A stretch of 8,870 bases of DNA from Acidobacteriota bacterium (GTDB lineage Bacteria; Actinomycetota; Acidimicrobiia; Acidimicrobiales; UBA8190), in contig JAGWNV010000088.1 of the NCBI GenBank assembly GCA_028872975.1, positions 1 to 8,870 of the forward strand, in the 5' to 3' direction. Position numbers and translations under genes: made by a program. The notes beneath the pieces are model-generated. The model saw only the letters and a program-made list of their open reading frames with translations. It was not told where the DNA came from and made no database searches. This document shows positions 1 through 6,789 of this stretch, piece after piece (the stretch's first letter is position 1; each line of letters starts with the position of its first letter).

Positions 1-7
1 GCGACCG

Positions 8-544
8 GTGGTGGCCACCGTCGCCCTCCTCGCCGCCCTCGTGGCCCTCGAGGTCGACGGGTACGTGGGCCCCGACCCGCACGTGCTCGGGGCGTCGGAC
101 GTCGCCGCCGGGGTGGTGGCGCACGACGCCCGCGGGGCCCAGTCGAAGACCTCGGTGGGCGCCGGCATGCTGCTGGCGGCGGCGCGGACGGCTGCCCACG
201 AGGGCGCCGGCGCCTCGGGGGGGAGGACGGGGCGGTGGTGGTACGTCGATCCCGGGTTCGGCGCCTACGGGTTCGTCTACGGCGAGCAGGGGGTGTGGTT
301 CTCGGTCCTCCGGGGCGACCCGACCCAGGCCGAGTACGAGAAGATCACCCTGCAGGTGGCGCCGCACCTGCTCGGGGCCGGATCCGTCGACGCCGTGGCG
401 GCGGTGATCGACCGGCACTTCGACCCGGCGTCGGGACGGGTGCACGTGTTCGTCCCCTCCTGGTTGCAGGCGGCACTCGTCCACCGACGAGCCGCCTGGG
501 GCCGGCCCGGTGTGCTCGTGGCGATCCCGGCGCCGCCGGGCTGA
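8..544 (+). CDS. Hypothetical protein, probably 5'-truncated by the window edge
   Basis: I do not recognise this protein. The reading frame is open from base 2 through the TGA at 542-544. The first in-window start codons are tandem GTGs at 8 and 11, so the real start may lie before the window. From GTG 8 it would be 178 residues. A hydrophobic alanine/leucine/valine stretch occupies about residues 2-14 and could be the end of a buried helix or part of a membrane segment. There is a glycine/alanine-rich section at about 50-73, then an aromatic-rich section at about 76-99 with the motif GRWWYVDPGFGAYGF. I see no cysteine and no catalytic motif that I can name. Codon use matches the neighbours (nearly all G or C in third position), so it is a real gene rather than a shadow. 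It ends 60 bases before obgE, a place often held in actinobacteria by the ribosomal protein L27 gene, but this is clearly not L27. Confidence 0.62.
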   Translation: MVATVALLAALVALEVDGYVGPDPHVLGASDVAAGVVAHDARGAQSKTSVGAGMLLAAARTAAHEGAGASGGRTGRWWYVDPGFGAYGFVYGEQGVWFSVLRGDPTQAEYEKITLQVAPHLLGAGSVDAVAAVIDRHFDPASGRVHVFVPSWLQAALVHRRAAWGRPGVLVAIPAPPG

Positions 545-590
545 GCGCGTACGAGGGCGCTCCGGGTCCGAGAGCAGGAGGGTCACCAGC

Positions 591-596
591 TACCAT
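591..596 (+). promoter_or_regulatory. Putative -10 box (TACCAT) for leaderless obgE transcription
   Basis: TACCAT fits the actinobacterial TAnnnT -10 consensus and ends eight bases before the GTG of obgE. Transcription would start at or just before the start codon. No -35 element is clear. The only Shine-Dalgarno-like run, AGGAGG at 577-582, is 22 bases from the GTG, too far to serve it, and no in-frame start codon lies closer. This supports a leaderless or very short-leader mRNA. The assignment rests on motif and position only. Confidence 0.45.
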
Positions 597-604
597 CGGG
601 ACGC

Positions 605-1927
605 GTGCCCGGCTTCGTCGACGAAGCGCAGATCCACGTGAAGGCCGGTGACGGCGGGGCGGGGGCCGTGTCGTTCCGGCGCGAGGCCCACGTGTCGCGC
701 GGGGGCCCCGACGGTGGCGACGGCGGCAAGGGCGGCGACGTGTGGCTGGTGGCGTCGGCCAACCAGGCGTCACTGCTCGGCTTCCGCGACCACCCCCACC
801 GGCGGGCCGGCGCCGGCGGCCACGGGCAGGGTGGGCGGCGCCACGGGGCCAACGGTGCGGACCTCGACGTCCCGGTCCCCGTGGGGACCGTCGTGCGCCG
901 GTCGCGGGCCGAGGGGGGCGAGGTCGTCGCCGACCTGGGGTCGGCGGGGGACCGGGCCCTCGTGGCACGAGGCGGCCGGGGCGGCCGGGGCAACGCCCGG
1001 TTCCTCACCAACCGCCGCCGGGCGCCGGCATTCGCCGAGCAGGGCGAGACCGGCGAGGAACGGTGGCTCGACGTCGAGCTCAAGCTCGTGGCCGACGTGG
1101 CCATCGTCGGGTTCCCGAACGCCGGCAAGAGCACCCTCGTCTCGCGCATCTCGGCGGCCCGGCCCAAGGTGGCCGACTACCCCTTCACCACCCTCGAGCC
1201 GCACCTCGGCGTCGTCCGCCTCGGCGGCGCCGGCGACGAGACCGAGCTCGTGGTGGCCGACGTCCCCGGCCTGGTCGAAGGCGCCGCCGAGGGCCGGGGC
1301 CTCGGGCACCGGTTCCTCCGCCACGTCGAACGCGCCCGGGTCCTGCTCGTGCTGCTCGACCTGGTGGCCGCCGACGGACGGACGGCGGAGGAACAGGAGC
1401 GGGTGCTCCTCGACGAGCTCCGTCGGTACCGGCCCGAGCTGCTCGACCGGCCCCGGCTCGTCGTGGGGTCCAAGGCCGACGCCGTCGGCGCCGCCCCCGG
1501 CTATCCGCCCCGGTGCATCTCGGCGGTGACCGGGCAGGGCCTCGACGAGCTCCTCGGCGCTCTCGCCGCCCTCGTCGTCGAGGCCCGGCGGGCCGAGGCC
1601 GAGGAGCAGTCGACGTCGGGGATCGTCGTCCACCGTCCCATCGGGGAGACGTCCGTCGAGGTCCGTCGGGAGCCCGACGGGTCCTTCCTCGTCGGCGGCC
1701 GGGCCGCCCTGCGGGCCGTGAGCCTGTCCGACCTCACCGACGACGAGGCCTTGGGGGTGGTCCAGGAGCGCCTCCGGCGCCTCGGTGTGGAGCGCGCCCT
1801 GCGGCGGGCCGGGGTGCACGAGGGTGACGTCGTGCACCTCGGCCCGCTCACCTTCACCTTCCACCGCGAGGAGACCGCCCTCGAGGTACAAGGCGCCGAG
1901 GAGCCGGTGCGCCGGCGGGGCCGGTGA
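605..1927 (+). CDS. obgE: GTPase Obg (CgtA)
   Basis: This is the essential Obg-family GTPase, which binds the large ribosomal subunit in the cytoplasm and links ribosome assembly to (p)ppGpp and stress responses. It has 440 residues in the family's usual three-part order. The glycine-rich Obg fold spans about 2-158, including GDGGAGAVSFRRE at 15-27 and ARGGRGGRGN near 121. The G domain spans about 160-328: G1 GFPNAGKST at 169-177, switch region DYPFTTLEPH at 191-200, G3 DVPG at 219-222 and G5 SAVTG at 306-310. A C-terminal OCT domain lies at about 340-420. The G4 position reads SKAD (289-292) instead of NKxD, an Asn-to-Ser change. The GTG start at 605 gives the expected N-terminus (FVDEAQIHVKAGDGG). 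The stop overlaps the proB start by four bases. A putative -10 box sits just upstream. Confidence 0.97.
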   Translation: MPGFVDEAQIHVKAGDGGAGAVSFRREAHVSRGGPDGGDGGKGGDVWLVASANQASLLGFRDHPHRRAGAGGHGQGGRRHGANGADLDVPVPVGTVVRRSRAEGGEVVADLGSAGDRALVARGGRGGRGNARFLTNRRRAPAFAEQGETGEERWLDVELKLVADVAIVGFPNAGKSTLVSRISAARPKVADYPFTTLEPHLGVVRLGGAGDETELVVADVPGLVEGAAEGRGLGHRFLRHVERARVLLVLLDLVAADGRTAEEQERVLLDELRRYRPELLDRPRLVVGSKADAVGAAPGYPPRCISAVTGQGLDELLGALAALVVEARRAEAEEQSTSGIVVHRPIGETSVEVRREPDGSFLVGGRAALRAVSLSDLTDDEALGVVQERLRRLGVERALRRAGVHEGDVVHLGPLTFTFHREETALEVQGAEEPVRRRGR

Positions 1928-3051
1928 CCGGCGCCCCCCCCGGCGCCTCCGGCGGGGAGGGTCGCACCGTCGTGGTCAAGCTGGGGTCGTCCTCGGTCAC
2001 CGGACCCGACGGGGGGCTCGACCCGGTCGCCGTCGAGGGGCTGTGCGGCGAGGTGGCGGCGCTGCACGGCGAGGGTCACAGCGTGGTCCTCGTGAGCTCC
2101 GGTGCCATCGCGGCGGGGTGGGCCGTGATCGGCGGGGGGCCGCGGCCGGCCGACCTGGCCACGTTGCAGGCGGTGTCGGCCATCGGCCAGCACCGGCTCA
2201 TGCGGCTCTACGACGACGCCCTCGGCGCCCGCGGGCTCCACGTGGGCCAGGTCCTCCTGGCACCGCTCGACTTCGCCCACCGCCAGCAGTACCTCCACGC
2301 CCGTCAGACCCTGGCCCGACTGCTCGAGCTGGGGGTCGTGCCGGTGGTGAACGAGAACGACGCCACCTCCGACGACGAAATCCGCTTCGGCGACAACGAC
2401 AGGTTGGCGGCCCTCGTCGCCCATCTCGTCGCCGCCGACCTGCTCCTCCTTCTCACCGACACCCCGGGGCTCTTCACCGCCGACCCCCGTAGCGACGAGC
2501 AGGCCTCGCTCATCGAGGAGGTGGAGGCCGTCGACCACGAGCTCGAGGCGGCGGCCGGGGGGGCCGGCAGCGAGGTCGGCAGCGGGGGCATGGTCTCCAA
2601 GCTCGCCGCGGCGCGCATCGCGGCCTGGTCGGGGGTCGCCACCGTCATCGCCCACGCCGGTCGGCCCGGGGTGCTCGGCGCCGCCCTCCGAGGTGAGACC
2701 GGGGTGGGCACCGTCTTCCGGGCCCGGGGCCGGCGCCTGCCGGCCCGCAAGCTGTGGATCGCCTTCGCCCTGGCCCCTGCCGGTGTCCTCCACGTCGACG
2801 AGGGGGCCCGGCGCGCCCTGGTCGAGGCCGAGGCCTCGTTGCTGCCGGCCGGTGTCGTCCGGGCCGAGGGCGGCTTCGGCGCCGAGGACGCCGTGGAGAT
2901 CGCCGGTCCCGACGGGATCGTCTTCGCCAAGGGCCTGGTGCGCCACGACTCGGCCGCCCTGGCCGCCCTGGCCGGCCGGCGCACCGGGGACCTGCCCGAG
3001 GGCACCGTCCACGAGGTCGTCCACCGTGACGACCTCGTGGTGCTCGTCTGA
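1924..3051 (+). CDS. proB: Glutamate 5-kinase
   Basis: Phosphorylates L-glutamate with ATP to L-glutamyl 5-phosphate, the first and usually proline-inhibited step of proline synthesis, in the cytoplasm. It has 375 residues, close to the two-domain family form. The amino-acid kinase domain spans about 15-265: VVKLGSSSVT at 17-26, VSSGAIAAG at 58-66, NENDATSDDEIRFGDND at 143-159, LLTDTPGL at 176-183, and a glycine loop GSGGMVSK at 219-226. A C-terminal PUA domain follows at about 275-368. The GTG at 1924 overlaps the obgE stop as GTGA, suggesting translational coupling. An in-frame GTG at 1972 is a possible alternative, with GGAGG at 1956-1960 eleven bases before it, but it would remove the first residues of the beta strand. 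An eight-C run (1934-1941) lies between these two starts. The product is passed to ProA, encoded next. Confidence 0.96.
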   Translation: MTGAPPGASGGEGRTVVVKLGSSSVTGPDGGLDPVAVEGLCGEVAALHGEGHSVVLVSSGAIAAGWAVIGGGPRPADLATLQAVSAIGQHRLMRLYDDALGARGLHVGQVLLAPLDFAHRQQYLHARQTLARLLELGVVPVVNENDATSDDEIRFGDNDRLAALVAHLVAADLLLLLTDTPGLFTADPRSDEQASLIEEVEAVDHELEAAAGGAGSEVGSGGMVSKLAAARIAAWSGVATVIAHAGRPGVLGAALRGETGVGTVFRARGRRLPARKLWIAFALAPAGVLHVDEGARRALVEAEASLLPAGVVRAEGGFGAEDAVEIAGPDGIVFAKGLVRHDSAALAALAGRRTGDLPEGTVHEVVHRDDLVVLV

Positions 3052-3069
3052 GGGCGGCGGTCCCGGGGG

Positions 3070-3075
3070 TAGCCT
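3070..3075 (+). promoter_or_regulatory. Putative -10 box (TAGCCT) for leaderless proA transcription
   Basis: TAGCCT matches TAnnnT and is followed by five bases and then the ATG of proA at 3081, so the first transcribed base could be the A of ATG. The GAGG at 3076-3079 is one base from the ATG and too close to act as a ribosome binding site. A weak -35-like CTGAGG lies at 3048-3053, with 16-base spacing. This would let proA and the genes after it be transcribed separately from obgE-proB. Motif-based inference only. Confidence 0.45.
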
Positions 3076-3080
3076 GAGGC

Positions 3081-4328
3081 ATGACGACCGCCGCCCTCGA
3101 AGACCTGGGACGACGCGCCGTCGGTGCCTCCCGGGTGCTGGCCGGGGCGTCGACGGCGGCCAAGGACCAGGCCCTGCGGCTGTCGGCCGAGCTCCTCGAG
3201 CAACGGGCCGCCGAGGTGCTGTCGGCCAACGCCGAGGACCTGTCCCGGGCCCGGGCCGAGGGGGCCGGTGACACCCAGCTCGACCGCCTCGGGCTGTCGG
3301 AGGACCGGATCGGGTCGATGGCGGAGGGCCTCCGGCAGGTCGCCGGTCTCCCCGACCCGGTGGGGGAGGTGGTGGGAGGCGGGCTGCGGCCCAACGGGCT
3401 GCGCGTCGAACGGGTCCGGGCCCCGCTCGGAGTGGTCGGGATCATCTACGAGAACAGGCCCAACGTGACGAGCGACGCCGGCGGGCTCTGCCTCAAGGCC
3501 GGCAACGCCACCATGCTGCGGGGGTCCTCGAGCGCCCTCGAGTCGAACCGGGTGGTGGCCGGGGCGCTGCGCGACGGGCTGGCCAAGGCGGGGCTGCCGG
3601 CGGACGGGGTGGTGCTCGTCGAGGACACGAGCCGGGAGGCCGCCGTCGCCTTCATGCAGCTCGAGGGCGTCGTCGATTGCCTGATCCCGCGCGGCGGGCA
3701 CTCGCTCATCGAGGCCGTCCGGCGCCACGCCACGGTCCCCGTCGTGATCGACGGCGACGGCAACTGCCACGTCTACGTCGACGCCTCGGCCGACCTCGAC
3801 ATGGCCCTCGCCATCGTGGTGAACGCCAAGACCCAGCGACCCGGGGTCTGCAACGCGGCGGAGTCCCTCCTCGTCCACCGCCAGGTGGCCGAGGCCTTCC
3901 TCCCTCGCGCCGCCGAGGCCCTCGAGGGCGTGGAGCTCGTGGGCGACGAACGGGCCCGCGCCGTGGTGCCGTCGATGGGCGTCGCCACCGACGAGGACTT
4001 CGCCACCGAGTTCCTCGCCCTCAAGCTCTCGGTCGGTGTGGTCGACGACCTCGAGGGCGCCATGGCCCACATCGACCGGTTCGGCTCCGGGCACTCCGAA
4101 GCCATCGTCACCGCCGACCTCCGCAGCGCCGAGCGGTTCTGCCGGGAGGTCGACGCCGCCGCCGTGGTGGTGAACGCCTCCACCCGGTTCGTCGACGGGG
4201 GGGAGCTGGGCCTCGGCGCCGAGATCGGCATCTCCACCCAGAAGCTCCACGCCCGGGGCCCGATGGGGCTCAGGGAGCTCACCTGCGTGAAGTACCTCGT
4301 CCACGGCGACGGCCAGGTGCGGAGGTGA
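3081..4328 (+). CDS. proA: Gamma-glutamyl phosphate reductase (glutamate-5-semialdehyde dehydrogenase)
   Basis: Reduces L-glutamyl 5-phosphate with NADPH to glutamate 5-semialdehyde, which cyclises to pyrroline-5-carboxylate, the second step of proline synthesis. It has 415 residues, the family's normal length, in one aldehyde-dehydrogenase-type fold. Visible signatures are PLGVVGIIYENRPNVTSDAG at 115-134, the KAGNATMLRGSSSA stretch at 139-152, the catalytic cysteine C257 in QRPGVCNAAES, FGSGHSEAIVT at 334-344, and a C-terminal block NASTRFVDGGELGLGAEIG at 365-383 followed by ISTQKLHARGPMGL. The ATG is the only ATG start among the confident genes here and sits five bases after a TAnnnT box. 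The proB-proA gap is 29 bases, whereas the stop overlaps the next gene's GTG by four bases. The gene is intact, with no missing key residue seen. Confidence 0.97.
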   Translation: MTTAALEDLGRRAVGASRVLAGASTAAKDQALRLSAELLEQRAAEVLSANAEDLSRARAEGAGDTQLDRLGLSEDRIGSMAEGLRQVAGLPDPVGEVVGGGLRPNGLRVERVRAPLGVVGIIYENRPNVTSDAGGLCLKAGNATMLRGSSSALESNRVVAGALRDGLAKAGLPADGVVLVEDTSREAAVAFMQLEGVVDCLIPRGGHSLIEAVRRHATVPVVIDGDGNCHVYVDASADLDMALAIVVNAKTQRPGVCNAAESLLVHRQVAEAFLPRAAEALEGVELVGDERARAVVPSMGVATDEDFATEFLALKLSVGVVDDLEGAMAHIDRFGSGHSEAIVTADLRSAERFCREVDAAAVVVNASTRFVDGGELGLGAEIGISTQKLHARGPMGLRELTCVKYLVHGDGQVRR

Positions 4329-5323
4329 CCGGGCCCGACGACCGGATCGGCCCCCTCGGGTTCCCCGATCCGGGCCCGGCGCGGTTCTCCTCGGTGACCG
4401 ACGCCCGCCACCGACTGGCCGAGAGCGGCTACCTGGCCGACGACGGGATCGCCGGTGTGGTCCACCTGGCCGATCGCCTGGCCAAGCCGGTGCTGGTGGA
4501 GGGCCCGGCCGGCACGGGCAAGACCGAGCTCGCCAAGTCGGTGGCCCGGGTCACCGGTAGCCGACTCATCCGCCTCCAGTGCTACGAGGGTCTCGACGAG
4601 TCGAAGGCGCTCTACGAGTGGAACTACAAGAAGCAGCTCCTGCGCATCCAGGCCCAGCAGCTCGTCGACGAGCCGGCGGGGGTCGGTTCCGACGGGACCG
4701 CCGCCGCCGGGGGGGCCGGGGGGCAGGCGGGGGCCACCTGGCGGACGCTCGAGGAGGACATCTTCTCCGAGGAGTTCCTCCTCACCCGGCCGCTCCTCGA
4801 GGCCATCCGGACCACCGACCCGGTCGTGCTCCTCGTGGACGAGGTCGACCGGGTCGAGCTCGAGACCGAGGCGCTGCTGCTCGAGGTGCTCTCGGAGTAC
4901 CAGGTGTCGATCCCCGAGCTCGGAACCATCCGGGCCGAGCGAATCCCCATGGTCTTCCTCACCTCCAACAACACGAGGGAATTGTCCGAAGCCCTGAAGC
5001 GCCGCTGTCTGTACCTGCACCTCGACTACCCCTCGCTCGAGCGCGAGCGCGACATCGTGCGGACCCGGGTGCCGGGCATCACCGAGGAGCTCGCCGACCA
5101 GGTGGCCCGCATCGTGCGGTCGCTACGGACCCTCGAGCTCAAGAAGTACCCCTCGGTGTCGGAGACCCTGGACTGGGCGAGGACCCTCGTCGTCCTCGGT
5201 GTCGAGTCCATCGACGCCGAGCAGGCCAAGGCCACCCTGCACGTGCTCCTCAAGTATCGAAGCGACCTCGAGCGGGCCGCCAAGGAGCTGCAGGTGGCCG
5301 ACCAGGCGACACCCTCCTCCTAG
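4325..5323 (+). CDS. MoxR/CoxD-type AAA+ ATPase
   Basis: AAA+ ATPase of the MoxR superfamily, closest in motif pattern to CoxD-like proteins, which work with a VWA partner in ATP-driven maturation or metal insertion into other proteins. It has 332 residues. Walker A is GPAGTGKT at 60-67, followed by the subgroup motif LIRLQCYEGLDESKALYEWN (81-100). A glycine/alanine-rich loop lies at about 117-138, Walker B VVLLVDEVDR at 167-176, and sensor 1 FLTSNNTRELSEALKRRC at 211-228, ending with the arginine pair R226/R227. A helical lid follows with KKYPSVSETLDWAR at 273-286. No membrane segment or signal peptide is visible, so it should be cytoplasmic. The GTG at 4325 overlaps the proA stop as GTGA and keeps the family-typical FSSVTDARHRLAESGYLADD; GTG 4394 is a shorter alternative. 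The partner VWA gene follows by 17 bases. No CO dehydrogenase genes are nearby, so the client is unknown. Confidence 0.9.
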   Translation: MTGPDDRIGPLGFPDPGPARFSSVTDARHRLAESGYLADDGIAGVVHLADRLAKPVLVEGPAGTGKTELAKSVARVTGSRLIRLQCYEGLDESKALYEWNYKKQLLRIQAQQLVDEPAGVGSDGTAAAGGAGGQAGATWRTLEEDIFSEEFLLTRPLLEAIRTTDPVVLLVDEVDRVELETEALLLEVLSEYQVSIPELGTIRAERIPMVFLTSNNTRELSEALKRRCLYLHLDYPSLERERDIVRTRVPGITEELADQVARIVRSLRTLELKKYPSVSETLDWARTLVVLGVESIDAEQAKATLHVLLKYRSDLERAAKELQVADQATPSS

Positions 5324-5340
5324 GGGGACGGGGGTCCGGG

Positions 5341-6789
5341 GTGCTCGACGTCCTCACCGGGTTCGTGGGCGAGCTCCGGGCCGCCGGGTTGCCGGTGTCG
5401 ATGACCGAAGCCGTCGACGCCGCCGAGGCGGTCCACCACATCCCGCTCGAGGACCGCGACGCCCTCAAGTACGCCCTGGCCGCCACCCTCGTGAAGTCCT
5501 CGGCCCACTGGAAGGCCTTCGAGACGGCCTTCGAGATCTACTTCGCCCTCCGGACCCCCCACCACGGCGCCGACGAGGAGGGCCGGGCCGACGGGGAGGC
5601 CGAGGACGCCGGCGAGGAGCAGGGCGAGCAGCCCACCGGGCCCGGCACGGGCCGGGGACGGGGTGGGGGCGCCGGCGAGGCAATGTCGGCCGAGGAGCTG
5701 GCCGAGATGCTCTTCCGGGCGCTGCTGTCGGCGAACGACGCCCAGGTGGCCGCCCTGGCCCGCCAGGCCGTCACCCGGTACGCCGGGATGGAGCCGGGCC
5801 GGCCCGTGGGGGGCACCTACTACCTGTACCGGACGCTTCGGAACCTGGACCTCGACGGCATGCTCCGGCGGCTGCTCGAGACGGCCCGCCGGGAGGCGGG
5901 GGGGAACCTCACCGCGCTCGAGGAGCGCCTGGCCCGTGACGAGTTCCAGGTCAGGCTGGACAAGCTGCGCCGCGAGCTCGAGGACGAGATCCGTCGCCGG
6001 CTCGTCGCCGACCGGGGGAGCGAGGCGCTGGCCCGGTCGGTCCGCAAGCCCCTCCCCGAGGACGTCGACTTCATGCACGCCACGCGCGAGGAGCTCACCG
6101 CCCTGCGCCGGGCCATCCACCCCCTCACCCGGAAGCTGGCCGTGCGCCTGGCCCGCAAGCGCCGCCACGGGCGCAAGGGGCCGCTCGACTTCCGATCGAC
6201 CGTCCGCCACTCGCTCTCCACCGGAGGTGTGCCGGTCGACCCGAAGTTCCGCTACCCCCGGCCGGCGAAGCCGGAGATCTTCGTGGTGGCCGACATCTCG
6301 GGCTCGGTGGCCTCCTTCGCCCGGTTCACCCTCCATCTCGTCTACGCCATCAGCTCCCAGTTCTCCAAGGTGAGGAGCTTCGTCTTCATCGACGGCATCG
6401 ACGAGGTGACGCGGTTCTTCGAAGGGGTCGACGACGTGGCCGAGGCGCTGCACCGGATCAACACCGAGGCCGACGTGGTGTGGGTGGACGGCCACTCCGA
6501 TTACGGGCACGCCTTCAATGTCTTCTGGGAACGCTGGGCGGAGGAGATCACGCCCCGCACGAGCATCCTCCTGCTCGGCGACGCCAGGAACAACTACCAC
6601 GCCAGCCAGGCCTGGGTCGTCCAGGAGATGCGCCACCGGGCCCGCCATGTCTACTGGCTCAATCCCGAGCCCCGCGCCTACTGGGGCACGGGCGACTCCA
6701 TCCTCGGGGAGTACGCCGTGCACTGCGACGCCGTCTACGAGTGCCGCAACCTCCGCCAGCTCGAGCTGTTCGTGTCCGAGCTGGCGTGA
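5341..6789 (+). CDS. VWA domain-containing protein, CoxE-like
   Basis: Partner of the preceding ATPase. In AAA+/VWA modules the von Willebrand A domain recruits clients or adaptors through a metal ion site while the ATPase remodels them. It has 482 residues with no signal peptide or membrane span, so it is probably cytoplasmic. The N-terminal helical part (about 1-72: LTGFVGELRAAGLPVSMTEA, then KYALAATLVKSSAHWKAFE) is typical of CoxE-like proteins. A disordered acidic then glycine-rich linker follows at about 75-114, then a charged helical region at about 116-275 that is rich in arginine at its end. The VWA domain spans about 311-480: MIDAS motif DISGS at 318-322, HSDYGHAF at 385-392, and GDARNNYH at 413-420, where D414 probably supplies the later MIDAS acid. 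The GTG at 5341 is preceded by a G-rich run at 5330-5334, six bases away, and keeps the conserved N-terminus; ATG 5401 would cut into it. The stop overlaps the phosphatase start. Confidence 0.88.
   Translation: MLDVLTGFVGELRAAGLPVSMTEAVDAAEAVHHIPLEDRDALKYALAATLVKSSAHWKAFETAFEIYFALRTPHHGADEEGRADGEAEDAGEEQGEQPTGPGTGRGRGGGAGEAMSAEELAEMLFRALLSANDAQVAALARQAVTRYAGMEPGRPVGGTYYLYRTLRNLDLDGMLRRLLETARREAGGNLTALEERLARDEFQVRLDKLRRELEDEIRRRLVADRGSEALARSVRKPLPEDVDFMHATREELTALRRAIHPLTRKLAVRLARKRRHGRKGPLDFRSTVRHSLSTGGVPVDPKFRYPRPAKPEIFVVADISGSVASFARFTLHLVYAISSQFSKVRSFVFIDGIDEVTRFFEGVDDVAEALHRINTEADVVWVDGHSDYGHAFNVFWERWAEEITPRTSILLLGDARNNYHASQAWVVQEMRHRARHVYWLNPEPRAYWGTGDSILGEYAVHCDAVYECRNLRQLELFVSELA

Noticed and set aside
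6..20. Inverted repeat CGGTGG/CCACCG near the left edge
   Set aside because: It is short, lies inside a coding frame and is expected by chance in GC-rich sequence.
577..582. AGGAGG as the ribosome binding site of obgE
   Set aside because: It is 22 bases from the GTG, and no in-frame start codon lies closer to it.
2304..4304. A 666-codon open frame on the reverse strand opposite proB and proA
   Set aside because: It lies antisense to two fully convincing genes. Very GC-rich DNA contains few stop codons in such frames, and the translation is low-complexity with no family motif.
3677..4324. A much longer N-terminal extension of the AAA+ ATPase reading back into proA
   Set aside because: The extension is arginine/proline-rich out-of-frame translation of proA. 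The GTG at 4325, overlapping the proA stop, gives the family-typical N-terminus.
4579..5340. An N-terminal extension of the VWA protein through the ATPase gene
   Set aside because: The region is an arginine-rich shadow of the ATPase in another frame. The conserved CoxE-like sequence begins only at GTG 5341.
4325..6789. ATPase/VWA pair as carbon monoxide dehydrogenase maturation genes coxD/coxE
   Set aside because: No coxL, coxM, coxS or molybdenum-cofactor genes are present, and the pair is coupled to proA. The cox gene symbols would overstate the evidence.
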